A stretch of DNA of 64,000 bases from Pedobacter hiemivivus (GTDB taxonomy: Bacteria > Bacteroidota > Bacteroidia > Sphingobacteriales > Sphingobacteriaceae), in NCBI RefSeq assembly GCF_004331685.1, contig NZ_SJSM01000019.1, forward strand, positions 1-64,000, read 5' to 3'. The position numbers and the translations under genes were made by a program. Positions within the stretch are counted from its first letter, which is position 1. Each line of letters opens with the position of its first letter. Positions 16,910 to 24,779 of this stretch are shown here, in pieces. A model generated the notes under the pieces. The model made no database searches. It saw only the letters and a program-made list of their open reading frames with translations, and was not told the DNA's origin.

Positions 16910-19900
16910 TTAGTTAAGGATAAATTTCAAACCAAACGTAAATGTTCTGGCCTGTGGATAAGTGCTATAATCAACTCCCATACTCATAAAAGCGGTACTA
17001 GAAGCGCTAAAGTTTCCCTGCGGATCAAAACCTGGGTATTTCGTAATTGTAAATAGATTAGCCGCCTGGAATGAAAACTCAACCGTTTTAAACATCCTGT
17101 CATTCATTAATTTTTTCGGCAATCGATAAGAAACATTCAATGCACTTAAGCGCAAATATGAGGCATCATGCAAATACCTATCGCTCATAATGTTATTAGC
17201 ACCTCTACCGTAATAAGTTAGACGCGGCAAAGTACCGTCTTCCCCCTTCATGGTCCAGGAATCTAGTGCCATACTAGGTACATTATAAACATTCATATCG
17301 CCGGAAGTGGATTTTTCTAAATCAAATATTCTTTTCCCGCCCAAAGCGTAAGAAAAAGTTGCGTTGAAATAGAAATCTTTCCAGATCACTGTAGAACCAA
17401 AGCCACCATAGATATCAGGGTTAGCATTTCCTAAATTAGTCCTGTCATCTACAGTAACTTTACCGTCTTTATTCAAATCCATCAGATATAAATCACCCGG
17501 ATTTTCGTAAGCATCACGATAAACATCCTGATAACCGGTTGGCAATAATGGTTTTAAAGCAATAATTTCTTCCTGCGTACGGAATAATTTACCAGCATAT
17601 TTATAGCCATAGAAGTCTCCTAATTTACCACCGACATCTACCCTAAAATATTCATTAGCAGTACCACCATAAAATTTAGCACTACTGTTTAATTTTTCCA
17701 AACGACCTACATTATGGCCAACGTTTAAATCAAGCGTCCAGGTAAGATTCGCCGAACTCAGTACATCCCCCTTTACATCAAATTCCAACCCTTGATTTTT
17801 AAGACTTCCAATATTTTGTGTAACCGTACTAAATGCTGAAGATGTAGGTACTGGATCCGAATACAATAGGTTACTTACTTTTTTCTGGTACCAACCGAAC
17901 GAACCTCTGATCCGATCATTTAGCAATCCATAATCAAGGCCAAGATCTATTTGATTTTGTGATTCCCACTGAAGGATGTCATTCCCCAGTGTAGAAGGGA
18001 CTATCCCTGGCAATCCATTGTAAATTCTAGCGCCCATCAATGTTTGCCAGGCGTAATTACCCAAATTCTGAGAACCTGTTTTACCTATCGAACCACGTAG
18101 CTTTAAATAAGAAAATATATGGCTGTAAGGCTTAGCAAAAGCTTCCTCAGTAATGATCCATCCTAGCGCCGCTGATGGGAAAAACCCCCACCGTCTGTCT
18201 AGCCCGAAACGCGATGAGCCATCTTTACGCACCGTTCCGGTAATCAAATATCTATTGTTAAACTTATAGTTTAGGCGAGCAAATCCAGACACCAATGAGT
18301 TTGAATAAAGCGAACTTCTGATACTCGATTTTATGGCAGCACTACCTAAATCAATAAGCACCTCCTCATCTGGGAAATTAGTACCTATAGCGGAGAAACC
18401 CTCGCTATCATTTTGTTCCATGGAGAAACCCGCTAAAGCATTGATATCATGCTTACCGAAGGTTTTAAAATAATTCAGCGTATTCTCCCAAACCAATACC
18501 GTATTTTCACTTTGATCAATAGTTCTGGAGTTCAAATTACCATCGTATGCAGTTTTTCTAAAAACATCGGTTTTGTTGGTCGAGTAGTCTGCAGTACCGG
18601 TTGTTCTTAATTTTAGCCCCTTCCTAATATCATACTCAAGAAACATCGACACTGCGCCAGATTTCCCTTTCCCCTCATTTCTATCTTGAAGCTCTAACAA
18701 AGGATTCTTCGTATAAGTAGAGATCTTATTGATACTACCATCAGGATTATAAGCAGGAAAATCTGGGCGCATTTTCAGAATTACACCCAACATCGCATCC
18801 TTATTATTTATACTTCTCGCATTTGCATTGATATTTATGCCTAGCTTAAGTATATCTCTGACTGAAGATTCAAAATTAAAACGCATACCGTAAGTCTTAC
18901 TATTCCCCCCAATTACTACTCCATCCTGATCTTTCATAAATACAGAGGTGTAATAACTGGACTGCTTGGTTCCACCTCTTAAAGACAATGAATAATCTTG
19001 AGTTGCTTCATTTCTCGTCATTAAGTCCCACCAATCGGTATTCCCACTCAAATAAGCATCCGATCTAAACAAGTCATCGGTAATCCAGCCTTTAGTTAAA
19101 TGACTGGTATTCTTAAACTTATTATTGAATTTAGCTTCATCAATAAATTGTCTGGTAAAGTAGTCTAAACCACCTACCGTCATTACAGCCTCTCTAACAG
19201 AAGCTTTAGATAGGTTAATGTATTCATCAGCAACCAATACCCCTATTTTACTTTTATCGATAAACTGTTTACCATAGCGGGTGGAGAATTCAATGGTAGG
19301 TTTCATTCCTTCACGGCCATGCTTAGTGGTAACGAGCACCACACCTGCAGCACCACGTGAACCATAAATAGCGGTAGCTGAAGCATCCTTTAATATGTCG
19401 ATAGATTCAACATCATTTAAATTAAGGTTATACAACTTGTTTGCAATATTTCCAGATATAGAACTATTAATTCTTCCATCTTTTTCAAAGGATGTATTTG
19501 AATAATCAGGAACACCATCAATTACCCAAAGGGGTTGATTATTGCCAGACAGTGAAGATGCACCACGGATAATTACAGAAACAGGTGATGATGGTGATGC
19601 CGATTGGATCATTACATTTACCCCCGCAGCCTTACCCTGTAACAGGCTCTGAACACTCGCCCCCATTGGTGCATTTGCAATCTCAGCAGTACCAAGATGT
19701 GATACAGATCCGGTTACGTCTTTTACTTTAGAAGTACCATAAGCAACTACAACAACCTGATTTAAGGATCCTTCAACATCTTCAAGGATAATCGTAACTG
19801 CGTCAGAACTCCTCCCTATAACTTCCTGAGGTTTATAACCAATAAATGAAACATAAAGGAGCACCTTATCTTCCGTATCTTTCAGTTCGAATTCGCCCTG

Positions 19901-20497
19901 TGCATTCGTCTGCACCACCTTATTCGCATTCTTGATTTTCACGGTGGCACCTGGCAATGGTTTCCCTTTAGTATCCACAACCCTACCCTTAATAGTTTTT
20001 GGAGGTGCTACTTTAATCTGGGTATTTAAACCCGCTCCAGCAGAAGAAATTCTTTGCGTAATTACAATAGTCTTATCTTCTATACTATAATCCAGCGATT
20101 GATTTTTAAAACAGGTCTTCAACACTTCAGATAACTGTACAGCGGATACATCAAGTGTTACCGGTTTTGCCTGGTCGAGCAATTTAAAATTGTAAAAGAA
20201 GACGTATCCTGTTTGTTTTTTTATGGCTGTAAAAACCTTTTCCAGAGGCACATTTTTCCCTGTAAAAGTAACCGTTTGTGAATAACTGCTCGCAGAAACA
20301 TTCATCACCATCAATGCGGTTAAGAAAAAAGTCAATTTCATAATCAGTACTAGTTTAGCTGATAATACTTGTTTTGGAAATCGGAGCAGAACACTCCAAA
20401 ACTGGTTCTGATTATCAGTATTTAGATTCGGAGAGGTATAATACGCCTCCTTATGGCGACTGTTTTCACAGCATACGCCAGACTTAAAAAAAATCAT
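16910..20497 (-). CDS. SusC/RagA TonB-dependent receptor with STN signalling domain, locus 1
   Basis: This protein of up to 1195 residues has, after its signal sequence, an STN domain (about 70-150) that contacts FecR, a carboxypeptidase-regulatory-like domain (TIKGRVVDTKGKPLPGATVKIKN), a plug domain with DASATAIYGSRGAAGVVLVTT, and a barrel ending FTFGLKFILN. It imports nutrients across the outer membrane and signals to the sigma factor. A second possible start is Met53 (20341), directly before MKLTFFLTALMVM. All three receptors here share a K-x-L-x-x-M pattern just before that Met, which slightly favours the longer start. FecR and sigma genes lie immediately upstream. Confidence 0.92.
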   Translation of the reverse strand: MIFFKSGVCCENSRHKEAYYTSPNLNTDNQNQFWSVLLRFPKQVLSAKLVLIMKLTFFLTALMVMNVSASSYSQTVTFTGKNVPLEKVFTAIKKQTGYVFFYNFKLLDQAKPVTLDVSAVQLSEVLKTCFKNQSLDYSIEDKTIVITQRISSAGAGLNTQIKVAPPKTIKGRVVDTKGKPLPGATVKIKNANKVVQTNAQGEFELKDTEDKVLLYVSFIGYKPQEVIGRSSDAVTIILEDVEGSLNQVVVVAYGTSKVKDVTGSVSHLGTAEIANAPMGASVQSLLQGKAAGVNVMIQSASPSSPVSVIIRGASSLSGNNQPLWVIDGVPDYSNTSFEKDGRINSSISGNIANKLYNLNLNDVESIDILKDASATAIYGSRGAAGVVLVTTKHGREGMKPTIEFSTRYGKQFIDKSKIGVLVADEYINLSKASVREAVMTVGGLDYFTRQFIDEAKFNNKFKNTSHLTKGWITDDLFRSDAYLSGNTDWWDLMTRNEATQDYSLSLRGGTKQSSYYTSVFMKDQDGVVIGGNSKTYGMRFNFESSVRDILKLGININANARSINNKDAMLGVILKMRPDFPAYNPDGSINKISTYTKNPLLELQDRNEGKGKSGAVSMFLEYDIRKGLKLRTTGTADYSTNKTDVFRKTAYDGNLNSRTIDQSENTVLVWENTLNYFKTFGKHDINALAGFSMEQNDSEGFSAIGTNFPDEEVLIDLGSAAIKSSIRSSLYSNSLVSGFARLNYKFNNRYLITGTVRKDGSSRFGLDRRWGFFPSAALGWIITEEAFAKPYSHIFSYLKLRGSIGKTGSQNLGNYAWQTLMGARIYNGLPGIVPSTLGNDILQWESQNQIDLGLDYGLLNDRIRGSFGWYQKKVSNLLYSDPVPTSSAFSTVTQNIGSLKNQGLEFDVKGDVLSSANLTWTLDLNVGHNVGRLEKLNSSAKFYGGTANEYFRVDVGGKLGDFYGYKYAGKLFRTQEEIIALKPLLPTGYQDVYRDAYENPGDLYLMDLNKDGKVTVDDRTNLGNANPDIYGGFGSTVIWKDFYFNATFSYALGGKRIFDLEKSTSGDMNVYNVPSMALDSWTMKGEDGTLPRLTYYGRGANNIMSDRYLHDASYLRLSALNVSYRLPKKLMNDRMFKTVEFSFQAANLFTITKYPGFDPQGNFSASSTAFMSMGVDYSTYPQARTFTFGLKFILN

Positions 20498-20510
20498 ACA
20501 TTTGTTTAGT

Positions 20511-20618
20511 TTGGGTTGATAATATGGTTGACGAAAATTGTACAGTAGACCCAGATACCTTTACTGATTAATCAGGAAACGGAACCAGGAGTGTATCGAG
20601 CACTTCTGGTTTTTTTTT
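20511..20618 (+). ncRNA. Candidate antisense small RNA upstream of susC, locus 1
   Basis: On the plus strand a perfect -7 box, TACATTTG (20497-20504), overlaps the complement of the susC start, and an intrinsic terminator ends at 20618. Transcription between them would give an RNA of about 100 bases antisense to the susC leader. Internal structure includes the palindrome CTGATTAATCAG. No -33 element was found. Antisense RNAs at susC starts, such as DonS, are known in Bacteroides. Expression here is inference. Confidence 0.4.
20583..20618 (+). terminator. Plus-strand intrinsic terminator between fecR and susC
   Basis: AACCAGGAGTG (20583-20593) pairs with CACTTCTGGTT (20601-20611) with one G-U pair and a 7-base loop, followed by a T-run to 20618. 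The U-tract exists only on the plus strand, opposite to the flanking genes. Confidence 0.75.
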
Positions 20619-20649
20619 AGGGTATTTACTTGTAATAAGAAAGTAGATT

Positions 20650-21846
20650 TTATGGCATAACAATCACCTCCCTTCCTGCTATTCTAAAATGAACTCCACT
20701 TTTGTTTAGTATTTTAAGCACCCGAGCTATGCTAAGGTCCTTTTGAATTTCCCCCGAAAATGCCAGTTCAGGTGTAAGCCCTTCATAACGCACATCCACA
20801 TCATACCATCTTGAAATTTGTCGCATGATGGCCTTTATATCTGCATTATTAAATTGAAAATAGCCTTCTTTCCAGGACATCACCTCCCCTACATCAACTT
20901 TACTGGTACTAATCTGCCCATTAGCAAACTGTGCCTGTTCGCCAGGATGAATTACAACTTTCTTACTTACACGCACTAAACCTTCTAATAAGGTTGTCTT
21001 TACGCTACCTTCATCTGCATAAGCATTGATGTTAAAATGCGTACCTAAAACCTCTACTTCCTGTCCATTACTAGTTACCACAAAAGGTATATGTTTTATC
21101 TTTGTTTTAGTCACTTCGAAATAAGCCTCGCCACTCAATTCAACCATTCGTCGGCTTAGCCCAGAAAAAGAAGCCGGAAAACTAATAGAAGAAGCCGCAT
21201 TGAGCCAAACCTTAGTTCCGTCGGGTAGTTCCACCTGGTATTGCCCTCCACGTGGAGTGGATATCATAATTTTCTCAAGATTGTTTATTGTATTTCCTTC
21301 AGATAAATGCTCCAGACTACTTCCATCACTGTAACTCAGCTTAGCGGCATCAATCACTACTCCCCGCTTTGCCTCACTTAGATTAATGGCTTGCCCATTA
21401 CCCAGTGTCATTATCGCTATATTTTTTCCGGGCTTAATATCATTGGTCGAAAACGCGATTGTGGCTTCCCCTCCCTTATGAAGAGCAGTTTGATAAAACC
21501 AAAGTCCGGCACCAATTGCAAATACGATTGAAGCCGCAACAATGATCTTCGACCACAGCTTTACTTTTGCTGGTTCATGGCTATCCTCCTCCTCTATGTA
21601 ACCAACCTGTCTCTTTGAGAAGGCTTCCTTAAATGCAGCATAATCCGCACTAAAGTGTTGATCAGTAATATCCCCATTTAATTCGAAATACAACTTTTTG
21701 GCCTTTTCTAATTGAGGCCTTTTTTCTGGATGAGCTGCAATCCATCTGCTCCAATAAACAACATCGGCATCGTCATTCCCCAAACAATAACGCTGGAAAG
21801 AGACATCACATAAAAAGTCCTCTATGTCGTAAGCTAAATGGTCCAT
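20650..21846 (-). CDS. FecR-family anti-sigma factor, locus 1
   Basis: The 398-residue protein has a cytoplasmic N-terminal part that would hold the sigma factor, one membrane helix (about 98-118) and a periplasmic FecR domain with TPRGGQYQVELPDGTKVWLNAASSI split over residues about 195-220. The C-terminal DUF4974-type end contains WKEGYFQFNNADIKAIMRQ. It relays the state of the STN domain of the receptor to the sigma factor. It starts 58 bases after the sigma gene and is followed by the susC gene. Confidence 0.92.
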   Translation of the reverse strand: MDHLAYDIEDFLCDVSFQRYCLGNDDADVVYWSRWIAAHPEKRPQLEKAKKLYFELNGDITDQHFSADYAAFKEAFSKRQVGYIEEEDSHEPAKVKLWSKIIVAASIVFAIGAGLWFYQTALHKGGEATIAFSTNDIKPGKNIAIMTLGNGQAINLSEAKRGVVIDAAKLSYSDGSSLEHLSEGNTINNLEKIMISTPRGGQYQVELPDGTKVWLNAASSISFPASFSGLSRRMVELSGEAYFEVTKTKIKHIPFVVTSNGQEVEVLGTHFNINAYADEGSVKTTLLEGLVRVSKKVVIHPGEQAQFANGQISTSKVDVGEVMSWKEGYFQFNNADIKAIMRQISRWYDVDVRYEGLTPELAFSGEIQKDLSIARVLKILNKSGVHFRIAGREVIVMP

Positions 21847-21904
21847 TTATTAAAATTTAGCTATAGAGGAATAAACCATTTCCTTTTTACTACAAAAATT
21901 AAAA

Positions 21905-22513
21905 TTATTTCAAATAAAGTGTTAAAAAGATCACAATGCAGAGTAGACTGTAATAATCTTCACCATTTTTTTCTTTTAAATTCTCCCGAAGTTTTTTTAT
22001 GGCATCGTGAGTGATGTTATAAGCAGTCCTTTTGGTGATACCGCATTTTTCGGCGATTTCATCATAGTCCAGATCATCAAAAAACTTGAGTTTAATCAAT
22101 TCCTTTTCCCTTTCAGTTAACACCTCCATAGCTTTGAGCAAGGCCGAACGAAGTATCGAATTATTTTGGATGGCATCAAAATAATCAGCCTGACTAAGCC
22201 CCTCTTCCATCAGATCAACAGCTTTCCCTTCCTTGATTCTCCTTGTTTGTACAGATTTAAAATGGGAGAATGCAACACGCTTAAGACAGGTAATCAGATA
22301 GGCACGAACATTGGTTACTTCAGGCAGCTTTAATCGAATGTCCCACAACTGCATTAACATATTGGTTAAGCATTCGTTGGCAATTTCTCTATCTCCGGTA
22401 AGTTTTATTCCGTAATTGATAAGGCCTAGATAATGCATGCGATAGAGCTCCAAAAAAGCTTCCTCATCACCTTCCTTAAATTTTAACCATATCAGATCTG
22501 CCCCATCTTTCAT
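21905..22513 (-). CDS. ECF RNA polymerase sigma factor, locus 1
   Basis: This 202-residue sigma factor has region 2 (AFLELYRMHYLGLINYG through VRAYLITCLKRVAFSHFK) and region 4 (TEREKELIKLKFFDDLDYDEIAEKCGITKRTAYNITHDAIKKL). It would drive the fecR-susCD operon downstream. The last 16 residues, from YYSLLC to LYLK, are strongly hydrophobic and unlike most ECF factors. A -7 box ends only 4 bases before the start codon, suggesting a leaderless or nearly leaderless mRNA. Confidence 0.9.
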   Translation of the reverse strand: MKDGADLIWLKFKEGDEEAFLELYRMHYLGLINYGIKLTGDREIANECLTNMLMQLWDIRLKLPEVTNVRAYLITCLKRVAFSHFKSVQTRRIKEGKAVDLMEEGLSQADYFDAIQNNSILRSALLKAMEVLTEREKELIKLKFFDDLDYDEIAEKCGITKRTAYNITHDAIKKLRENLKEKNGEDYYSLLCIVIFLTLYLK

Positions 22514-22517
22514 CCGC

Positions 22518-22525
22518 CAAATATA
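22518..22525 (-). promoter_or_regulatory. -7 box for the locus 1 sigma gene
   Basis: The minus strand reads TATATTTG, a perfect TAnnTTTG match, separated from the ATG at 22513 by only GCGG. Transcription would begin at or within a few bases of the start codon. Confidence 0.5.
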
Positions 22526-22604
22526 TCTACATATCTTTTATAATTAGATAGCTATCAAAAATTATCCAGTTGCTATGGCTTAGCCCTTAAGCTTATCCTT
22601 ATGC

Positions 22605-22805
22605 CTATCGCTTAATGACAATGGTTCGGCCGGTAACCAAATGAAAGGTATAAATCCGGTATAAACCATCATCAGAAGTCTCAATACTTTCAACCAGGCC
22701 AGTCTTGCTAAAAGTATCCGTTACCAGGTCTCCCTTCTTAACTTCCTGAAGTACTTCTGATGGTGTTTCACTATTCAATCTAATCATGGTCTGTTTTTTT
22801 GGCAA
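22605..22805 (-). CDS. Small conserved-looking protein of unknown function
   Basis: The 66-residue frame sits between the two divergent sigma loci. After a first Met and basic KKQT, the likely core starts at Met7 (MIRLNSETPSEVLQEV) and has alternating hydrophobic strands in GDLVTDTFSKTG, YRIYTFHLVTG and RTIVIKR, which suggests a small beta-barrel such as an SH3-like or KOW-like fold. There is no signal peptide. No family is recognised. It reads towards the locus 1 sigma gene but a 91-base gap separates them, so it may be an independent gene. Confidence 0.5.
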   Translation of the reverse strand: MPKKQTMIRLNSETPSEVLQEVKKGDLVTDTFSKTGLVESIETSDDGLYRIYTFHLVTGRTIVIKR

Positions 22806-22886
22806 TGATACAACTTATTGGTCTTACCACAGCAAAATGTTGAGTATAAGATTGATCCTCCGTTTTAAAAAACTATTAAATTTCTG

Positions 22887-22894
22887 TAAACTTG
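22887..22894 (+). promoter_or_regulatory. Probable -7 box for the locus 2 sigma gene
   Basis: TAAACTTG differs from TAnnTTTG at one base. It lies 18 bases before the sigma gene start at 22913, a usual spacing for this phylum. The one mismatch and lack of a -33 element keep confidence moderate. Confidence 0.4.
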
Positions 22895-22912
22895 CAGCTT
22901 TAGGGATAAAAA

Positions 22913-23500
22913 ATGGCAAGCTATGCTTCACTTTCTGATCAGGAACTGGCAGACCTTTTAAGGCATGGCAATGAAACCGTGTTTAAAATTATCTACGACC
23001 GCTTTTGGAGTAAACTTTATTTTGTCGCCTCGAAGCGATTAAATGATCCGGCTGAAGCAGAAGAAGCCGTTCAGGATATCTTTTTGAATCTCTGGAAAAA
23101 TAGAGAATCCTTTCAGCTTAAAGTTAATTTCGAGAACTATCTGGCCGTAGCTATAAAATTCCAGGTGATTAAAAGAAGAGCTAAACGTTTTAAAAGATCT
23201 ATTATTGAACAACAACTTGGAACTGAAGCTGAATTGGAGAACTTTCAAAACCAAAATTACGATTGGAACCAATACGACTTAGAAGAACTTCAAGGCCGTT
23301 TAAGTAAAATTATAGACACTTTACCTCCAAAATGTAAATTGGTTTTTAACATGAGTAGAGATGAGAATTACACCAATAAAAAGATCGCTGCTGAATTGGG
23401 TATCTCTGAAAAAGCTGTAGAAAAGCATGTCACACAAGCCCTAAAAGTTTTAAAAACCAAACTGGGTTTATCCCTGATATTTATACTCTTCCTCAATTGA
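22913..23500 (+). CDS. ECF RNA polymerase sigma factor, locus 2
   Basis: The 195-residue protein has region 2 (TVFKIIYDRFWSKLYFVASKRL, AEEAVQDIFLNLWKNRESF) and region 4 (LPPKCKLVFNMSRDENYTNKKIAAELGISEKAVEKHVTQALKVLK) of Bacteroidota ECF sigma factors. It is the first gene of locus 2 and should direct transcription of the fecR-susCD genes that follow. It ends with a hydrophobic tail, LGLSLIFILFLN, like the other two sigma factors in the window. Confidence 0.9.
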   Translation: MASYASLSDQELADLLRHGNETVFKIIYDRFWSKLYFVASKRLNDPAEAEEAVQDIFLNLWKNRESFQLKVNFENYLAVAIKFQVIKRRAKRFKRSIIEQQLGTEAELENFQNQNYDWNQYDLEELQGRLSKIIDTLPPKCKLVFNMSRDENYTNKKIAAELGISEKAVEKHVTQALKVLKTKLGLSLIFILFLN

Positions 23501-23604
23501 AAGCTGCCTTGTCCGGAACTCCTGTTCAAAAAAATCAAAATATTTTAAAATAAAAGGTAGGGTATAGCAGTACTCGTGGGACTATGTTCTAAACTGCCCT
23601 AAAA

Positions 23605-24753
23605 ATGGACGAACATAAAATAAATATGCTTTCCGATAAAATCGTTAAGGGAACCATCTCCGAACAGGAAATGGAAGAATTTAACGATTGGTATGCTACT
23701 TACGAAAGTTTGGAGCAAAACGTAGCTACTGACAAAAACCAGGAAGCCTTAGCGGAGCGCATATTTAAAAATATAACAACTGAAGCTAACCTGCAGATTT
23801 CAAAACCTCACAGCATTAAAATGTGGCCTCGCATTGCTGTTGCCGCTTCATTTGCTTTGGTTATTGGAATGGGTGTATTCTATTACTCCGCCAAACAAGC
23901 TGATGAAATGAGACAAACTGCTTATTTGAAAAATATAAAACCAGGCGGGAATGGGGCTGTACTAACCTTAGCTGACGGTCGTAAAATCAGACTAGATGCC
24001 GCTACCAAAGGAGAATTAGCCAATGAAGAGGGCGTTCGAATTACCAAAACTAAAGATGGCCAGATTCTATATGAAACAAAGGGTACGGCTTCAGCAAAGG
24101 ATAAAATAAATACACTCGCTACCGCTAAAGGTGAAACCTATACCATTACCCTACCCGATCAAACTAAGGTATATCTTAACGCAGCTTCTTCTCTTAGCTA
24201 TCCGGCTTCTTTTGCCTCACTTAATGAACGAAAAGTTGAGCTTAATGGAGAAGCATACTTTGAAGTATCAAAGGACAGTTCACATCCTTTTATAGTCCGT
24301 ACAGCCGACCAGGAAATCAAAGTTCTCGGTACCCATTTTAATGTCAATTCTTATAAAGAAGATGGAAACACCAAAACAACTTTATTAGAAGGATCTGTTG
24401 CAATTGGCTTTTCATCAAACAAAAATGAAACCGGGGTAATCATTAAGCCGGGCGAGCAAGCTTATATAAAAGCAAATAAAATCTATGTGGACCAGGTAAA
24501 CACTGAAGATGCTATAGCCTGGAAAAATGGCTATTTCAGATTCAACAATGAGACATTAGAACAAGCGATGAATAAAATTGCCCGTTGGTACAACGTAACT
24601 ATTGACTATAAAGACCCGAACATTAAGAATAGAAATGTTTATGGTTCATTGAGCCGTTTCAGCAACATAGGCGATGTATTAAACCTTTTAGAACTTACAG
24701 AAGCCGTAAACTTTGAAGTTGAAGGGAATAAAATCATTGTATTGAAAAAGTAA
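23605..24753 (+). CDS. FecR-family anti-sigma factor, locus 2
   Basis: This 382-residue protein has a short cytoplasmic N-terminus (NDWYATYESLEQNV region), one membrane helix near residues 72-94 (IAVAASFALVIGMGVFYY) and a periplasmic FecR domain with TAKGETYTITLPDQTKVYLN, then the C-terminal WKNGYFRFNNETLEQAMNKIARWYN. It holds the locus 2 sigma factor until the receptor's STN domain signals substrate. It lies 104 bases after the sigma gene and 26 bases before susC. Confidence 0.92.
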   Translation: MDEHKINMLSDKIVKGTISEQEMEEFNDWYATYESLEQNVATDKNQEALAERIFKNITTEANLQISKPHSIKMWPRIAVAASFALVIGMGVFYYSAKQADEMRQTAYLKNIKPGGNGAVLTLADGRKIRLDAATKGELANEEGVRITKTKDGQILYETKGTASAKDKINTLATAKGETYTITLPDQTKVYLNAASSLSYPASFASLNERKVELNGEAYFEVSKDSSHPFIVRTADQEIKVLGTHFNVNSYKEDGNTKTTLLEGSVAIGFSSNKNETGVIIKPGEQAYIKANKIYVDQVNTEDAIAWKNGYFRFNNETLEQAMNKIARWYNVTIDYKDPNIKNRNVYGSLSRFSNIGDVLNLLELTEAVNFEVEGNKIIVLKK

Positions 24754-24779
24754 AACAAACAACACCCTAATAGAAACCC

